A program made the translations under genes and the position numbers. DNA of 64,000 nucleotides from Antitrichia curtipendula (taxonomy: Eukaryota; Streptophyta; Bryopsida; Hypnales; Leucodontaceae), in the NCBI GenBank assembly GCA_951230915.1, contig OX579633.1, positions 2,976,001 to 3,040,000 of the forward strand, given 5' to 3'. The first letter of the stretch is position 1; the number at the start of each line of letters is the position of its first letter. A model generated the notes under the pieces. That model worked only from the letters and a program-made list of their open reading frames with translations, was not told where the DNA came from and ran no database searches. Below are positions 10,973 to 24,159 of this stretch, in pieces.

Positions 10973-12646
10973 CCACACTCCATGGTGATGTTGACTCAAA
11001 TCACAAAACATCTCACATTCTATTATACATTGGTATTATTCCCTTTATTTTGAAATCTGAGCGCAAACTGGCTCCCTAGCCTTGTGGTCAACATACCCAC
11101 GTGTTTCCATTGAATTGTCTTGAGATTCGAATGCACGCTGTGGACTATCCACAGTGAGAATCACACCACTCGGGCCTCACACGCTAATCAAAACTTTAAT
11201 TTTGCAATACTTAACTCCTTGAGGTCCCTCCATCCAAAAATTAGATTCGCCTCGGTCAAACTTGATTCTAATTTTTGAAGTATTCATTTTTGATATTTAA
11301 TTAAAGTTGAAATGAAGTTTGACTAGTTTAATTTTGAGTAGTGTGCCATGTGCCGTTGCCACAATCAAAAAAGTATTTTTTTTAATAATATTTTTAATTA
11401 TAAAAACTTTGAAACTCAATAACTTTCACACCGTAGGTTCAAACGCTATGGAACAAATCCTATGCATCCCTCCTTGCTAAGGGCTTTCTGAAGGTACCAA
11501 GCATGCATGGTCTGAGAAATCTCACCATATTAAACAATCAAAACAAATAGCCTATCTGAATGGATGGATATAATGTTCCTTTTAAATCTTCATTGATTAT
11601 ATGATGTTCTTTGCTAATTAGAACGATGATGCGATATAAAAATAAATAAAAATAAATTTTCTAATATTCAAAACCTAAAAATGGTTTATGATGCACATAT
11701 ACTGTAGTTAATTTATCAATTCATTAACTCATCAACAAAAATATCAAATAGGTTGGAGACTATTCTAACTGTGAGTAAAGGATGTTTTAACCTTTAAAAC
11801 TTCAATTGCATTTTTGCACCAAGTTTATGATAATTAGGTTCATTGACTATCACAAGCATGATGATTTTCATTAAATTTTTGACACTTGTTTGTCCATTTT
11901 CCCACACATATTGTGTTGTGCCACTAATGGCATTGCCAGTACACTTTTGGTACATTGTGTTGTGCCACGTTTGACAATAAAATCAAAATCTTAAAGATGT
12001 TTATAGTTTCTTGAATTAAAAGAAACACAAACTCTTAATTCATATAATACTATATATTCATTCATTTGAAATTTCTTGAAAATTTCAAGTAGAATCCCAA
12101 TGATTTTGAAAATTTTTCCTTATAAATATAAAATGCTTAAATATTTACAATTGTCTTTCTCGAAGAAAAAAAAATTAGTTTTATTTAAAGAAATTTAACC
12201 CTCAAGTGAGTCTATTATATAAACAAACAACCAATACACTATACGTAGCTCTATTCTTGTAGCAGTAACTTGCTTTCTAGAAAGTTAGCTAAGGTGGGTG
12301 TCCCTCAAACCACCACTTTTTGCTATTGTGTCTATTTATTATCATCAGAACATTAAAATTTTCATATTTTATTGGTGGCAAGTAAAAGGGTGTTCCAACG
12401 CATTAAATAATGTAAAATTTGGATATTGTGTATACAAGTTATGACGAGTCAAAGTTTTTTGGCAGAAGCTTTAAACTCAATTCTCCCACATATGTACATA
12501 TTGATTTTGGAAATGTGCATAGTGTGATGATGGTGGTTTTGGATGAGTGGCGCATTTGGGACAGGGCCATCTTAGCTACTCAAAATAGCTTTTGTCAATA
12601 TAAAGCCTCCTCAATCTCCTTTGATCCCGAGCCTTTAAAACTAATA
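10973..12646. other. AT-rich intergenic DNA, nothing identified
   Basis: Read on both strands. No frame over 90 codons with any family resemblance, no RNA gene, no bounded repeat. Confidence 0.45.
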
Positions 12647-12897
12647 ACACTAAATAGTGAAATTAGGTTGCCTTACCCTTAGAAAGTTACTTTCCAAGCC
12701 ATTAAAGTCAACAAATAGTTCTACTTGATATTTCAATTTGTACACATGGAAGTCCATGAATCCTAATTACAACAATACCTAAGTTAATTCAAATTAATCC
12801 TAAAGTAGTGCATTATTGTTAAATAACAATAAATATTTACATAGTGTCAAATTTCAACGAATTAGCGTGGTTAAACCTAATTTAATCATTTAGTGTA
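12647..12897. mobile_element. MITE family L, copy L1
   Basis: About 250 bp. The left end ACACTAAATAGTGAAATTAG, then GTTGCC, pairs with a right end that reads AACCTAATTTAATCATTTAG, then TGTA. The interior (AAAGTTACTTT, AAGCCATTAAAGTCAACAAA, GTACACATGGAAGT) recurs in L2. Confidence 0.75.
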
Positions 12898-14100
12898 CTC
12901 AAATTAGTGAAATTAAGTTGCCTTAACCCCTAAAGGTTTTCGACTATGTTTTTACCAAAACTCTCCAAAACTGTCATTTCTAGGACAAGGACCAATTTTA
13001 TTTTTTTTAACTTTTTTGAACACATGTAACCATAGGATCTTGTAGTAAAGTAGTCTAAGAACATGTGGAAATTTTTTCAGGAATTTCCACCATTTAGATT
13101 GCAAGATATTCACATTTGAATTGGAAAAAATAATAATTTGGGCCCTGCAAAAACTGGGCAGCTGCACTTCAGATGGTCACATGTGTATGAAAAAATGCCC
13201 AAAATGGTGGTTACTCTTTGGATTCATTCTTGAAGGCAAGCTGGCAACATGCTTGAAAATTTTCAGATCATTTGGAATTGTACAACATATAGGAAAAAAA
13301 TAGTAAATAGAAAGAAGTAGAAAATGGTTCAAAATACTAAATTAATAACAATTTATTTATGGAATTGAAAAATCTCAATCCCAATGGTTGAAATGTTGTA
13401 TATATATATATATATATATTATTGTTGTATATATATATGAAATGTTGTATATATATATTATTGAATTAAATAAAGGGCTTCAAAGTTTATCTTAGAATAG
13501 AGATTCCACAACTACCCGCAAACTACCTGTAAACTTAAACTCCCGTAACTTTTATCTCATTAATCCAAATGGAATTATTCAAAGCTTACCATGTATATAA
13601 AGATCTAGAGAACCAATTAAAATTTTAAATTTAATAAAAAAATGAATTTTCAAGAACTTTTTTTTGCTGCCCGGGCTGCCCGCCGAGCAATGAAAACAAC
13701 AACCATAACTTTTTAACCATGTAGTCAAAAGTTATGAAAATTGTTGGGCCTTAAAGCTACTCCTTGGGCACATATTGTGTGAAAATTTCAAAGAAAAAAT
13801 CCAAAAACTCCATTTGTAGTGAGCTGCCCAAAATTGCTATGTTGTCAAAAAAACACAATTTAGTGCTTTCGGGGTTAACAATTAAATTGCCTTACTTCAG
13901 GAAAATTACTTTACAAGCCATCAAAGTCAACAAATATTCCTACATATATTTATCTTTGTATACATAGAAGTTCATAAGTCCCAATCACAACAATTCTTAA
14001 TTCAAAAGTAGTAAATTCTTGTAAAGAAACAGTAAATATTCATATAGTGTAAAATATCAAGAAATTAGTGTGGGACAACCTAATTTCACTATTTAGTGTA
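12898..14100. mobile_element. MITE family L, copy L2, interrupted by family C copy C2
   Basis: The left end (TTAGTGAAATTAAGTTGCC) stops at 12922 and the body resumes at 13879 (AATTAAATTGCCTTAC, AAGCCATCAAAGTCAACAAA). It closes with ACAACCTAATTTCACTATTT, then AGTGTA, at 14100. The intervening 956 bp are copy C2. The flank AATTAAGTTGCCTTA is repeated on the other side as AATTAAATTGCCTTA. Confidence 0.72.
12923..13878 (+). mobile_element. long non-autonomous element family C, copy C2
   Basis: It starts TTAACCCCTAAAGG and ends CTTTCGGGGTTAA. Its interior matches C1, C3 and C4 segment by segment, including the GC-richer GCAGCTGCACTTCAGATGG patch and GCTGCCCGGGCTGCC. An AT dinucleotide tract lies at about 13395-13460. 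No protein frame of the size of a transposase. Inserted into L2, so younger than it. Confidence 0.78.
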
Positions 14101-14193
14101 GACTTCTAGGGATTTAAAAAAAAATGTGTAGGCGTAATTCAATACGTAGACCCTCCGTTCCCGCTGATCTTACCGGCGTACAGAATCGTGACT

Positions 14194-14499
14194 TAAAGTA
14201 GTATGCTCTAAAAGCGCCCATGTTCTAAAAGCGATCATGACACAGAGGTACATTTTGCTTTCTTCAATGTTCGAACTGTGTACATTTCAGAAGGTGGTCG
14301 CTTTTAGAAACCACTGTGTTTGAACTTCAAAAATTCATAACTAATGCTACAAAGATCTGAAAAATATGAAACGACTTGGGTTAGATGCCAATTCCATTTT
14401 TCTTCCTATATAAATTTACTGAAAATTGTTTCAATAAGTTTAACTTCCCTGAAAAGGCGATCTGCTCTTAAATGGTCGCTTTAAGAGCATACTACCTTA
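14194..14499 (+). mobile_element. MITE family A, copy A1
   Basis: 306 bp. The left end AGTAGTATGCTCTAAAAGCG and the right end CGCTTTAAGAGCATACTACC, then TTA, are inverted repeats of about 20 bases. Body: GTACATTTTGCTTTCTTCAA, GGTGGTCGCTTTTAGAAACC, ATGAAACGACTTGGGTTAGA, AAATTTACTGAAAATTG. It is the clearest complete member of the family. Confidence 0.82.
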
Positions 14500-14767
14500 C
14501 TGTCGTTTGTTTCCATCTTCTTCTGTTCCTCCTTCGATTCCTCCTCCAGAGTCTCAGGGTGTGCCCAGTGGGACTCTATTTGTACAGCTGGCATGTACAG
14601 TTGGCATGTACAGTTGGCAGAATCCGTCCGTCATGGGCCTGAATTCCCACACACGTCTCTCCTGCTTCCTTACTCGCTCATGGATTTGGGATTCAGGTGT
14701 CAAGGCCGGATGAGTTGGCCTGATATTTCACATTAGGAAATAACTTAATACCTACTTCATCTTCTTC

Positions 14768-14860
14768 TTTTTTGACAACAAATGAAACGGAATTTCATTG
14801 CAAAGATAAAATACAAGAACTACCAGCCACAAAGTGACTTGGCAGCGACACTTTGACCAA
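14768..14860 (-). mobile_element. LINE (non-LTR retrotransposon) 3' end, truncated
   Basis: Read on the minus strand, it ends CAATGAAATTCCGTTTCATT, then TGTTGTC, followed by a short A tail (T6 at 14768-14773 on the plus strand). The same tail occurs at 24.2 kb, where it carries a target duplication. The 5' limit is uncertain and no reverse transcriptase frame is present. Confidence 0.6.
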
Positions 14861-14944
14861 TAGAGACCCAAGACCTAACACGAGCGCAACTAACTGAACG
14901 ACAAGTAGGCAAGGCGTAGTGGGGTTTGTGACTAGACGAGAGGT

Positions 14945-15170
14945 AAGGTAACAGGCTCGAGAATAGTTCGGGCATTAAGAATTGTCCACCTGTAAAATGT
15001 ACACAATTTATACATGCTGTTTTTTCATAGCCTTCACTAATTTCAAAAAGCTCCCAAAAGTACGAAATGACTTAGGTTAGATGCCAAATTCACTTCTCTT
15101 TCAAGGAAAATTTACTGAAAAATATTTCAAGAAGTTTTGCCTTCCCAAAATTCAGTTTCAGCTCTCAGGA
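14945..15170 (+). mobile_element. MITE family A, copy A7 (3'-truncated subfamily member)
   Basis: It starts TAAGGTAACAGGCTCGAGAA, then TAGTTCGGGCATTAAGAA. This is the reverse complement of the end of copy A6 (45.66-46.0 kb). It continues with GTACACAATTTATACATG and ACTTAGGTTAGATGCC, and stops in CTTCCCAAAATTCAGTTTCA without a recognisable right end. Confidence 0.65.
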
Positions 15171-17168
15171 CATATCTATTATTGTCATTGATGAGGTGTG
15201 AAGTGCATAAATTGACTAGGTTCTAAATGAGTCCCTTATTCAGAAATGAATAACACGTTTGGATTGAAATATCTATCATTGTCATTAGTGAGGTAGGTAG
15301 GTTTGAAGAGATGGTTGATAAAGCTCCTACCTCAATGAATTCAAAAGGAGGAATGTCCTAAGTTTTGGAAAAAATTAGTAGTTTTTTCAAGATAAACGTG
15401 TAATTTTCAGTTTTATAAGAGTGTCTAAATTTGTGGAAATTGTGGAACAAAGTGGGGATGCTATAAACAAAGAGCATTGCTCACAAAAGAGATGGAATTT
15501 ATAGAAAGGGTTTGAAGAACATAGTTGTGCAAACATAAGGGAATTTGCAAGGACTTTGGACCATTGTACCCAAAAACAATGAATTTTCAATGTGTTGAAT
15601 ATAGGTGTGTCCAAAATCAAATCTAGAATGAAAATTTTGAAGGGTTCGTACTTTGGACAAGAATCTAGGTGGGATGTTTTTGCAAACAAGTCATAATTAT
15701 TGTAAAATTAGCCACAATTTAAAAAATCTAACATGTCGATTTCAAGGTTTTCTTTCCTAAGCATACTTTGTTGTGTAACATTATATTATTTTTTTATCTT
15801 TTAGCTTAGTATTACGGTTTCAATATATGTTGTCTAAAATCTAGATCCAAATAATATTCTTTCTATTTCAAGTGAATTTTGATGCCCTTCCTAAGACAAG
15901 AATCTAAAGTTTTAATTGAATACTAATCAAAAAAAAGTTAAACATTAGTAAGTTAATTTTTGTGTTGTTTCGACGATGCTCCAAGAAGTTTCCTTCTAAA
16001 GGACCAAGGGTGTTTTGCACTAAAAGTATTTCAAACTGCAACTTCCTAATGCATCAAGCATAATTGAAATATAAAAACATTCTTCAAACTTTTAATCATA
16101 CAAATTTGTACTAAAGTTTCCTGGGAATGTGTAAACATTTTTTAGCTCATTTTATTACATAGATTGCGAGATTATAATGTCTGAGGTTAGAAGAATATAA
16201 AATTTTGGCCATGAACAACAGAATTAGCATAGTTTGACTCAATTTTGTGGAGAAAGAGGCATATCCAACTTTGAGAATTAGAACCATTCAATAGGTAGTT
16301 ATATTAGTTACTTTACATGCCAATTTTCAAAGAGAATCAACATGTTTAACATACAACATCAATTTCGTTAAAATGGCATATGAAATCCATTACTTTGTCT
16401 GAACATCTAGGACAGATATAGATGTAAAACCGCCAAAGTTCTAGAATGCCGTCATTTTAATGAAATTCACGTTATACCCAATATTGTCTTGCATTGAGTG
16501 AATGTCCAAAAAATAATAATTATAAAAGAAAGATTTCAATTCTTTTTGGAGAATTCGTTTTTTCGTAAAATCAAAATCACAACAATCAACAAAAATCTTT
16601 CCTTTTCCTAAACCACATTTAAGAATAAATTTAATTTTAAAATGAATCTCATAAATTTACATTAGAATTTGAGCCAATGGTTCTAAATATTGTTTAAACC
16701 CTATTTTTAGACCAATGAATGAAATTGAAAAACTATTCATTTTCAACCACATATTATTTACCTACAATACTGTAAAAATGTGTTAAAAAAGTTTTAGCCC
16801 ATTCATCTTTGTAGATTGCAAGATGTGAGCATTCAAAGTCAATGAAAAAAATTCACAACTTGCCTAATTGCTTGCACTAAAAAGTATTAGCATATTGCCG
16901 AAGCTGCCTCTAAACTTTCAAGCCCCGTAACTTTTGATTCAAGCATTTGATTGAAAAAATATTTATATATTTTTAAAGCTTATACAAGGTATATCTTGGG
17001 TAAAACTTTCAATTTCTTCCATTCAAAAATGACTTCACATAAACCTACGAAAGCCTTCAAAAAGCTTTACATGAGGTTATTGTCTTTTGGAAGTTAAAAA
17101 GAAGAGTAATCATGGTCTTATGTTGAGCGTGAATGAAAATTGTGTTGATAATAAATTTTCTATTATCT
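15171..17168. other. AT-rich intergenic DNA, nothing identified
   Basis: No gene, RNA gene or bounded repeat that I can define. A 100-codon minus-strand frame at 15387-15689 has no recognisable features. Confidence 0.45.
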
Positions 17169-17335
17169 GGGGTAAACTATCCCATTTCATACCAAATGGG
17201 AGCAAGTTCATTGTAGATAAATTATGTTTGTGGTGTACATTCAAGTTCTGAAATGTACATCATGAACATAATTTAGCCCACAATGGGTTTGCTCTCACTT
17301 GTGTAGGAATGGGGTGGTTTACTTTAATCTATGAA
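17169..17335. mobile_element. foldback MITE family H, copy H1
   Basis: The left half reads GGGGTAAACTATCCCATTT, TGGGAGCAAGTTCATTG, TTATGTTTGTGGTGTACATT. The right half reads the complement: AATGTACATCATGAACATAA, CCCACAATGGGTTTGCTC, GGGGTGGTTTACTTTAA. The element is almost entirely a hairpin. Copy H2 is at 47.0 kb. Confidence 0.75.
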
Positions 17336-17452
17336 GACTTAGGTGTAGGAAGCTAACATCCTAAGAGGTTAATCCATAATTATGTGTTTAAAAAGTAATC
17401 TATTTTTAGTTCTCTGAATTTTATTCTCTCCTACAGTTGATAGAATTTTGTT

Positions 17453-18147
17453 TCCTTTAACCCCTAAATGACAAACCTATGACTATTGATTTCAAACCTC
17501 ACTACCCTTCACTCAATTTGTTGCTATTTTCCAAACAGATAAGTATGAAAAAATTTATATTTATATTTTCAGAGTTGAAATTACATGTCTTCTTTACTTC
17601 ACAAAAAAAATTATATTTTTTGTGGAAAGTTGATTTTTTAAAGAATTTTTGAAGAAAAAGTGAAGAAAAATCATATTAAATAGAAAATTATTTCAAAAAA
17701 TCTGAAAATTTCACCATGTGTGTATATTACAATGACAATCATCATGGTGTAAACTCAATTTCCGTGTCATTCTATAATTAAAAAATAATAGATATTGAAA
17801 ATCCACCCAAAGTTCAAACTCCAATAAAACATTCAATATTAGGAATTTTTTCAAGATTCAAATTGGAGTAGAAACTAGAGTAGATGACATTCATTTTGTT
17901 AGTTGGGCTCAAACTCAAAAAATATAATTTTTTTATGGAGAAATTTTAGATTTAGAGCAAGGAGCAACAACTTCCCCAAATACTCTAAAATAGCAAGTTT
18001 TGTGATCCGATTTTTTTTAATAATTTCTCATTTACGTGAAGACAAACACTAGCAAAACTACAAACTCAAATTGAATACTCTTCATAACCCAACATAAAAG
18101 ATCAACAACAAAAATGTGGATGAAAAAATGCTTTTGAGCTTTTTGCA
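17453..18147 (+). mobile_element. non-autonomous element family E, copy E1
   Basis: It begins TTTAACCCCTAAATGACAAA. Its long interior (TGTTTTTCCACAAA-type AT-rich text, ACAATGACAATCATCATGG, GTTAGTTGGGCTCAAACTC, TTTAGAGCAAGGAGCAACAA) is matched in reverse complement over about 600 bp by copy E2 at 25.9-26.5 kb. The right limit is approximate. Non-coding. Confidence 0.72.
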
Positions 18148-18202
18148 TCTCACATTATTGTTATCAGAACGCCATAGAATGACATTTGTGGTGCTCTAGG
18201 GT

Positions 18203-18506
18203 TAAGGTGAAGACACCCATTCCCGTTCCTGTACCCAATTCCGTCATGATGTACCAAGTGTGTACATTTTTGTAGTAAGAATGTACTATGTTGGTACATG
18301 GTGACAGAATTGGGTACACGGATGGGAATGGCCAGGGAGGATTGACCCTGTATTGTCCCATGTTTTACCCGTGCAAAAAACACTGAAATTTTGTATTTGT
18401 TGCATATGATAAAATTTTCAAATTTTGAATTCATATTCGCAATCAAAGGACCCAAATTACCTAGCAGACATGAAAAAATGGGAATGGGAATGGGTGTTTC
18501 CACCTT
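18203..18506. mobile_element. foldback element with a nested family J fragment
   Basis: Outer arms: TAAGGTGAAGACACCCATTC (18203) against GAATGGGTGTTTCCACCTTA (ends 18506). Inner arms of about 48 bases: CCATTCCCGTTCCTGTACCC at 18218 against GGGTACACGGATGGGAATGG ending 18331. Between the inner hairpin and the outer right arm lies a family J fragment in reverse (AGGGAGGATTGACCCTG, then AATTCATATTCGCAATCAAA). Confidence 0.75.
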
Positions 18507-19079
18507 AGATGATCATGACCAGGTGAATGAATGAGGAGCTGCATGGAACTGAAATCAACGTTTCACAAGTGACAATTTTTTTCAATCAACGATGAAATGT
18601 TGTGCTTTGAAGGAACATTCTTCCGCTTGTTCAATGGAATTTGATAACAGAAAAATCTTTGACCATCAGTCATCCATACTTTTAGGTCGCCAATATAAGT
18701 TACATCATACAGCATCATTAAAGTCCAAAGCATCCTATGTGGCCCCCTTGTCTCATTGTTTAGATATTTAGTTGTAAACTCTGTCTCCACACGTGGCCCA
18801 GGTTCTATTGCAATTTCCAGGCACCTTTGTAGTTGAGTTGGTGGGTGTCCACAAATTGGCTGGAAGAGAGTGTTGATTCTTCATCTAGTGTTGTATTGTT
18901 GGTTGAAAAGTATTATTTACTTTATACATTGTGACATACAAAGTGCAAAAGTTCCCATACATAATAACATTGTTTATCAATGAGGTAGGGATCCCCTTTG
19001 CACCTTTAGAAAGAGGACCCTTAGAATGAACAAAACGGTGTTGTATGACTCCCCAATCCTTGACTCCCCAATCCTTGAA

Positions 19080-20018
19080 TTAATCCCTAAAGTCCTGAAC
19101 ATCGTTTTTTGAGAACATAGCGTTTTTGGGCAGCTCACTACAAGCGGAGTTTTTATTTGTTTTCTTTCAAATTTTCGCACAACATTTGCCCGAGGAGTAG
19201 CTTTAAGGCCCAATAATTTTCATAACTTTTGACTACATGGTTAAAAAGTTATTGCATGATATGTCATTTTCATTGCTTGGCGGGTAGCCCGGGCAGCAAA
19301 AAAACTTCTTAAAAAATCACTTTTAAAAAATATTAAAATTTGAAATTGGTTCTTTAGATTTGTACGTGGGAGGCTTTGAATAATTCCATTCCGATCAATG
19401 AGTCAAAATTATGAGGATTCTTAGTTTGAGGGTAGTTATGGAATATCTACTCTAAAATAAACTTTGAAGTCCTTTATTTAACTCGATTTTCAATATTTTT
19501 GAAAAAAAATAAAAACATTGGGTGTAGATTGTTTATTACAACACTACAGTCGTTGGGATTGGCATTTTTCAATTTCATAAATAAATTCTTGACAATTTAG
19601 TGTTTTGAATCATTCTCTACCTCTTCCTACTTACTATTTTTTTCCTATATGTTGTACAATTCCAAATGATCTGAAAATTTTCAATCATGTAGCCAACTTG
19701 CCTTGAAGAATGAATCCAAAGACGCACCACCGTTTTGGACATTTTTTCATACAAATGTGACCTTGTGAAGGGCAGCTGCCCGTTTTTTTGCAGGGACAAA
19801 AAAATGATTTTTGTCAATTCAAACGCTATTATCTTGCAATCCACATGGTGGAAAATTCTGAAATTTTTCCACATCTTCTTAAACAAGTTTACTACAAGAT
19901 CCTATGGTTATAAGTGTCCAAAAATATTTTTTTTCATCTAAAATTTGGCACTAGTATTAGAAATGGCAGTTTTGGAGCGGTTTTGGTGGAAACATAGTCA
20001 AAAACCTTTAGGGGTTAA
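19080..20018 (-). mobile_element. long non-autonomous element family C, copy C3
   Basis: 939 bp in reverse orientation. It begins TTAATCCCTAAAGTCC and ends CCTTTAGGGGTTAA. It contains GGTAGCCCGGGCAGC, GACTTTGA-type text, CACCACCGTTTTGGAC and CAATCCACATGGTGG as reverse complements of the C1/C2/C4 segments. Small frames inside (19617-19886 minus, 19735-19941 plus) are not genes. Confidence 0.75.
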
Positions 20019-22873
20019 CTGATAAGTCCTTCCCATGCATTTAGCAAAGCATTCCTAGCATAGGGAGGATCATTTTATAGTTATTCCCTAAAGGACCATA
20101 AGGCTATTAGGTGACTTTGATGACTTTGAAGGTAAGTGATGATGTTATATATTCTATATGTCCCTCTAAAAAACATCCAAAAAACTTCTCCATAAGGGAT
20201 TAATTGTGTTTTTAGTCTTTGTGCCAATGATACATCCATTCAAGTGCCATTAATCCACCCTCTAGATCTATACAAAATCTCCATTAAAGTGTCTCTCATC
20301 AATTTTCATGCACTTTTAAAATTGCCACATCCAATTGAAAAAATATATTTTTTCAACGAATTTTAGATATGTCAAGGTACAAGTTATATACTTGTATAAA
20401 ATAATTTAAAAAAAATAGTCAAATTTATTAGTGGAATTTTTTTAATGGAAATAAAAAGAATTCAAAATCCTTTAGTAAGTGGAATGAGAATTAATTTTGT
20501 AGTTTTTTGGTGAGAATTCCTTAACTTTTAAATTTTATTGAGTTATAATTTACTCCAAAAATCTCAAACAAAAACCACATAAAATAATATATAATTATTT
20601 AATAAACTTTTCAAACTTTTCACAAATTTTGGTGATTTTTAGAGTAAATTACAAAAATATAATATTTGAACTCATATTTTAGTTAGTAATATTGCACTCA
20701 ATAAAATTTTAAAAGTTCTACAATATTCCAAAATAAATTTCATTCCTCTTCCTAAAGAATCTTGAATTGTTTTTACCTGTATTAAAAGTTCTAAATACAC
20801 TATACAAACTATGCTAATTTTATGTTATTTACAAAAAAAAAATTTAGCATGGTGACCTAATTTAGAAAGCATGGTGACCTAATTTAGAAAGCATGGTGAC
20901 CTAATTTTGTTCAACAATTGTACTTCAATTTTTGTAAAGAGCTGAGCAATTACAATCATACTAGAAGAACAACCATTGCAATAGCCCTTTGCATTAAAAA
21001 CATAGTATTTGCATAGAAAGGGGTGAAAGTGGGCAAGAGATAGGAGAAACATGCACATGATGAATCACAGTAATGCTTGTTGCACTCTAGGTTTTCAATT
21101 GAATGATGGATGAAATAATTGAATGATATTTATTTGGGATGAAAACATGACATTTTGTGACAAGGATCGTGACACAACATACTTAATATGATAGATGAAC
21201 TAATATAAAATATAAGCCAAATGACATTTGTTTACATTACTAATGAAGAATAAGCCTATCAACAATTTCAATTCATTTCTAGAGTACATGGATCCAAGAA
21301 AAATCCACATCACCTTTGTGCATGCCTTCCAAGACGTGTTGGTTGATGGTCAATAGGTGGTAAATTGAAAAGTCAAAGTTATATTGGGATACACAACGGA
21401 ACATGTTGAGTTCCTACATTGTTGTAACTTATCCTTGCTCATGCTTGCTCACCCTCGTGTCCACTTTGTAAGTGGAAGCAAGCTCAATCACCCTTCCTAA
21501 AAGGTAGAAAGTTTATAATAGTAAAAATTCTATTAGATTTGCTTCTATTCATGAAGTGTAAAATTATGAGGAATTGGAAGTGAATTACAAAATGAAGGTC
21601 ACTAGTTTATTTAATAGATAATGAATTGGAGCAATCAAATTTGAAAAATACAATTGCATACAACAATTATGTGCATTTACATACATGTATCTTTGCCAAA
21701 CTTTATATAATACATGAAATACGCTGAAAGAATTGCAAAAGATTTGTCCCTTTTGTGTCTTGAGCAACATTGGCGCTATTTGGAGAGGAAAGCAAATACA
21801 AAGATGGAAATGCATAATTGAATAGGCACTTTTCTAGAAAAATCAAGGTCATTGAAAAGAAATATGGCGTATGATATTGTGTATAGCAATGTTTTCAATA
21901 CTTTCACATATAATGGTCAACAACATGCTTTTTTTAAGAGTCTTTTTTCCATCTTTTGTTGTAGATGTTAGCTTCAACTACTCCTATGTAAGTATTGATC
22001 AATCATGAAAGAAGCACAACTAAACATGTGTCAAATTCAAGTAGAAGACTTTGTATATGCCCATGTCAGGTGATTCTCATATTAAACATGTATTTTCACA
22101 TCTAGAAGGTATATTTTTTTAATGTTGATTGCTCTACAAGACTCATAAAAGCAAAGGTTAAATCCAAAGGTCCTTGAAGTGAATCTTTTATAAGTTTGCT
22201 AGTGTTATATGCCTATATTTGCACATTTTTCATATGCCAACATCAACAAAGTTGAATACAATGTCAAAAGATTTTAAATTCTTGCAATATCATTAGTGAA
22301 TTGCCCTAACTTTTTTGCACTTCTATTATCTATTATCAATTCATCAATTGGGTATGATCACTTTTTTCACTTCCAATTCTCAATTTTTAATAATTTTACA
22401 TCTACTAAAGATTTTGTCTATATTTTTATTTTAACCAAAATAGCTTTGGAACTTAACAATAGAGATGTTGATAGTGTATTCATTTCAATAGCTCCTATTG
22501 TTTAGTTTGGTAGCATACTAGATTTGCTTGAGGAACCGACAATCTCCTATTTAGAACTTGAAGTAGGTGATCAATTGAAAGTGTTTAGTCCTGGGTGCCA
22601 CTATTCAAGCATCAAGGTATTGTTTGAATGTGTTGTTTATTAGAGAGTAAGAATGATTAATTGAAGACCCTACAACGTGTTGTTTTTGAAAATTTACAAC
22701 ATATCTATGGAGCAATAACAAATTCAGATTGTGTTTGCAACATCTTTCACTATAATTTGTTAATCTAGTTGAATAGAATCTTTACAATGTAGACATATGG
22801 GTATTAAAACACTTAAATTGACAATTTGAGGTGCCATTAACTAAAATTTAGGTAGATAGATCCAAATAGGACC
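20019..22873. other. AT-rich intergenic DNA with one small tandem repeat
   Basis: No gene seen. The only defined structure is the 22-bp tandem repeat at 20841-20906. Frames at 21585-21815 (minus) and 22296-22505 (plus) have AT-driven composition and no family resemblance. Confidence 0.45.
20841..20906. repeat. 22-bp tandem repeat, three copies
   Basis: AATTTAGAAAGCATGGTGAC followed by CT is repeated head to tail, with the first copy missing four bases. Confidence 0.85.
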
Positions 22874-23134
22874 CTAGAAGGCCTTATTCGTTATATTTGG
22901 ACAAATGGTAGTCTCAATTTTATCCTCGAGTCGAAGATAAACAGTCATAACTATTCAATTTTGAGACTATTTGGAAATTTGAGACTTTAAAATATTACTA
23001 TGTATAAAAACCTTTTTGCCAAAAGGTTGCAGTCTCAACTTATCCTCGACTCGAGGATAAATCCATACAATTGTTTTAGGGCAAAAGTCTCAAAATCTGT
23101 CAATTGTCCAATTATAATGAATAAGGCCTTCTAG
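22874..23134. mobile_element. MITE family G, copy G1 (261 bp)
   Basis: The left end CTAGAAGGCCTTATTCGTTA and the right end TAATGAATAAGGCCTTCTAG are inverted repeats with one mismatch in the outer 20 bases, continuing inward more loosely. Two internal TTATCCTCGA(C/G)TCGA-GATAAA patches mirror each other. A TA dinucleotide borders both ends, compatible with a Tc1/mariner-like target site, but the palindromic border makes that ambiguous. Confidence 0.75.
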
Positions 23135-24149
23135 TCCAATTGCGACCTCTACTCATGTATCCAACTTCATTCTATTGCAACTTTATATATTGAAAATTAT
23201 AACATCACAAAACTTTGTCTTTTCTTCCCCATATAATCTCAGGGTTAGCGGATACCCTTTACTTACATATTTGGGGCTTCTCCAATGATCCCACCATCCA
23301 TTCCCTAGGCAAGAATGACTCAAATTCTCAACAAAGATCTAATGTCTCGTTTACCTCTTGCAAAGTATAACATCAGATTCCTTAAATTTGCCATTCATTT
23401 GCAATAGAAAATTTGTGAATAAGCTAAGTCTAAATACATGCAATGATAAAAGGAATGACAATTAGTCATTCAACCTAACTAGAAAGGAGAACTTGCAACA
23501 CCAAGCTTTATGGCTACGTGACCTTTTATCTATAAAAAATTCATCATAATTAGAGAACCACTATTAAAAAGCGGATGTTGTTTTTTTACATTTTCAACAC
23601 CCATTCAATACTAAAATATCAAAAATGAGATGTCAAGAGATTCACAACATTTTACATTCTTTGACACTAAAGTGTCTGAATGAGAGTTGAAAAAAGTGTC
23701 AATATTAATGTCAAAAAAGTTGCCAAAAATAATTTTCTTTACTTTGAAAATTTATAATTGATTTTGAAAAGGTAACAAATATATGAAACAACTAGGAATT
23801 TTGATTTGATTTCTTTTTGCCTTTCAATTAAAACTTCATTCAAAGTTCTCTTGAGGATTTTAGAACTATACTTGTGCAAACATCAAATGTACAACAAAAA
23901 TGCATAGAATCGGTTTTGAGTGCATTCTCTAAGTTTCTTTCTAACCTTGTTGGGAATCAAAAGGAAATTCTATGTTATCTTACCATGAATCTTTTAGACA
24001 CCATACAAATAAACAATGAAATTATAATATTTTTTAAACAAAGGTCTGTCCAAAATTGACCTATGCTCTTTTAGATTGTTCTTATACAATTTAAGCAAAA
24101 ATATTTGTAGGAGGCAATTTCAAAAAGAAAAAAGAAGGCCACAATTAGA
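23135..24149. other. AT-rich intergenic DNA, nothing identified
   Basis: No gene or bounded repeat that I can define. Confidence 0.45.
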
Positions 24150-24159
24150 TACCGTTACC

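Noticed and set aside
13395..13460. TA dinucleotide tract as a possible origin or regulatory site
   Set aside because: Simple microsatellite inside family C copy C2; other C copies lack it.
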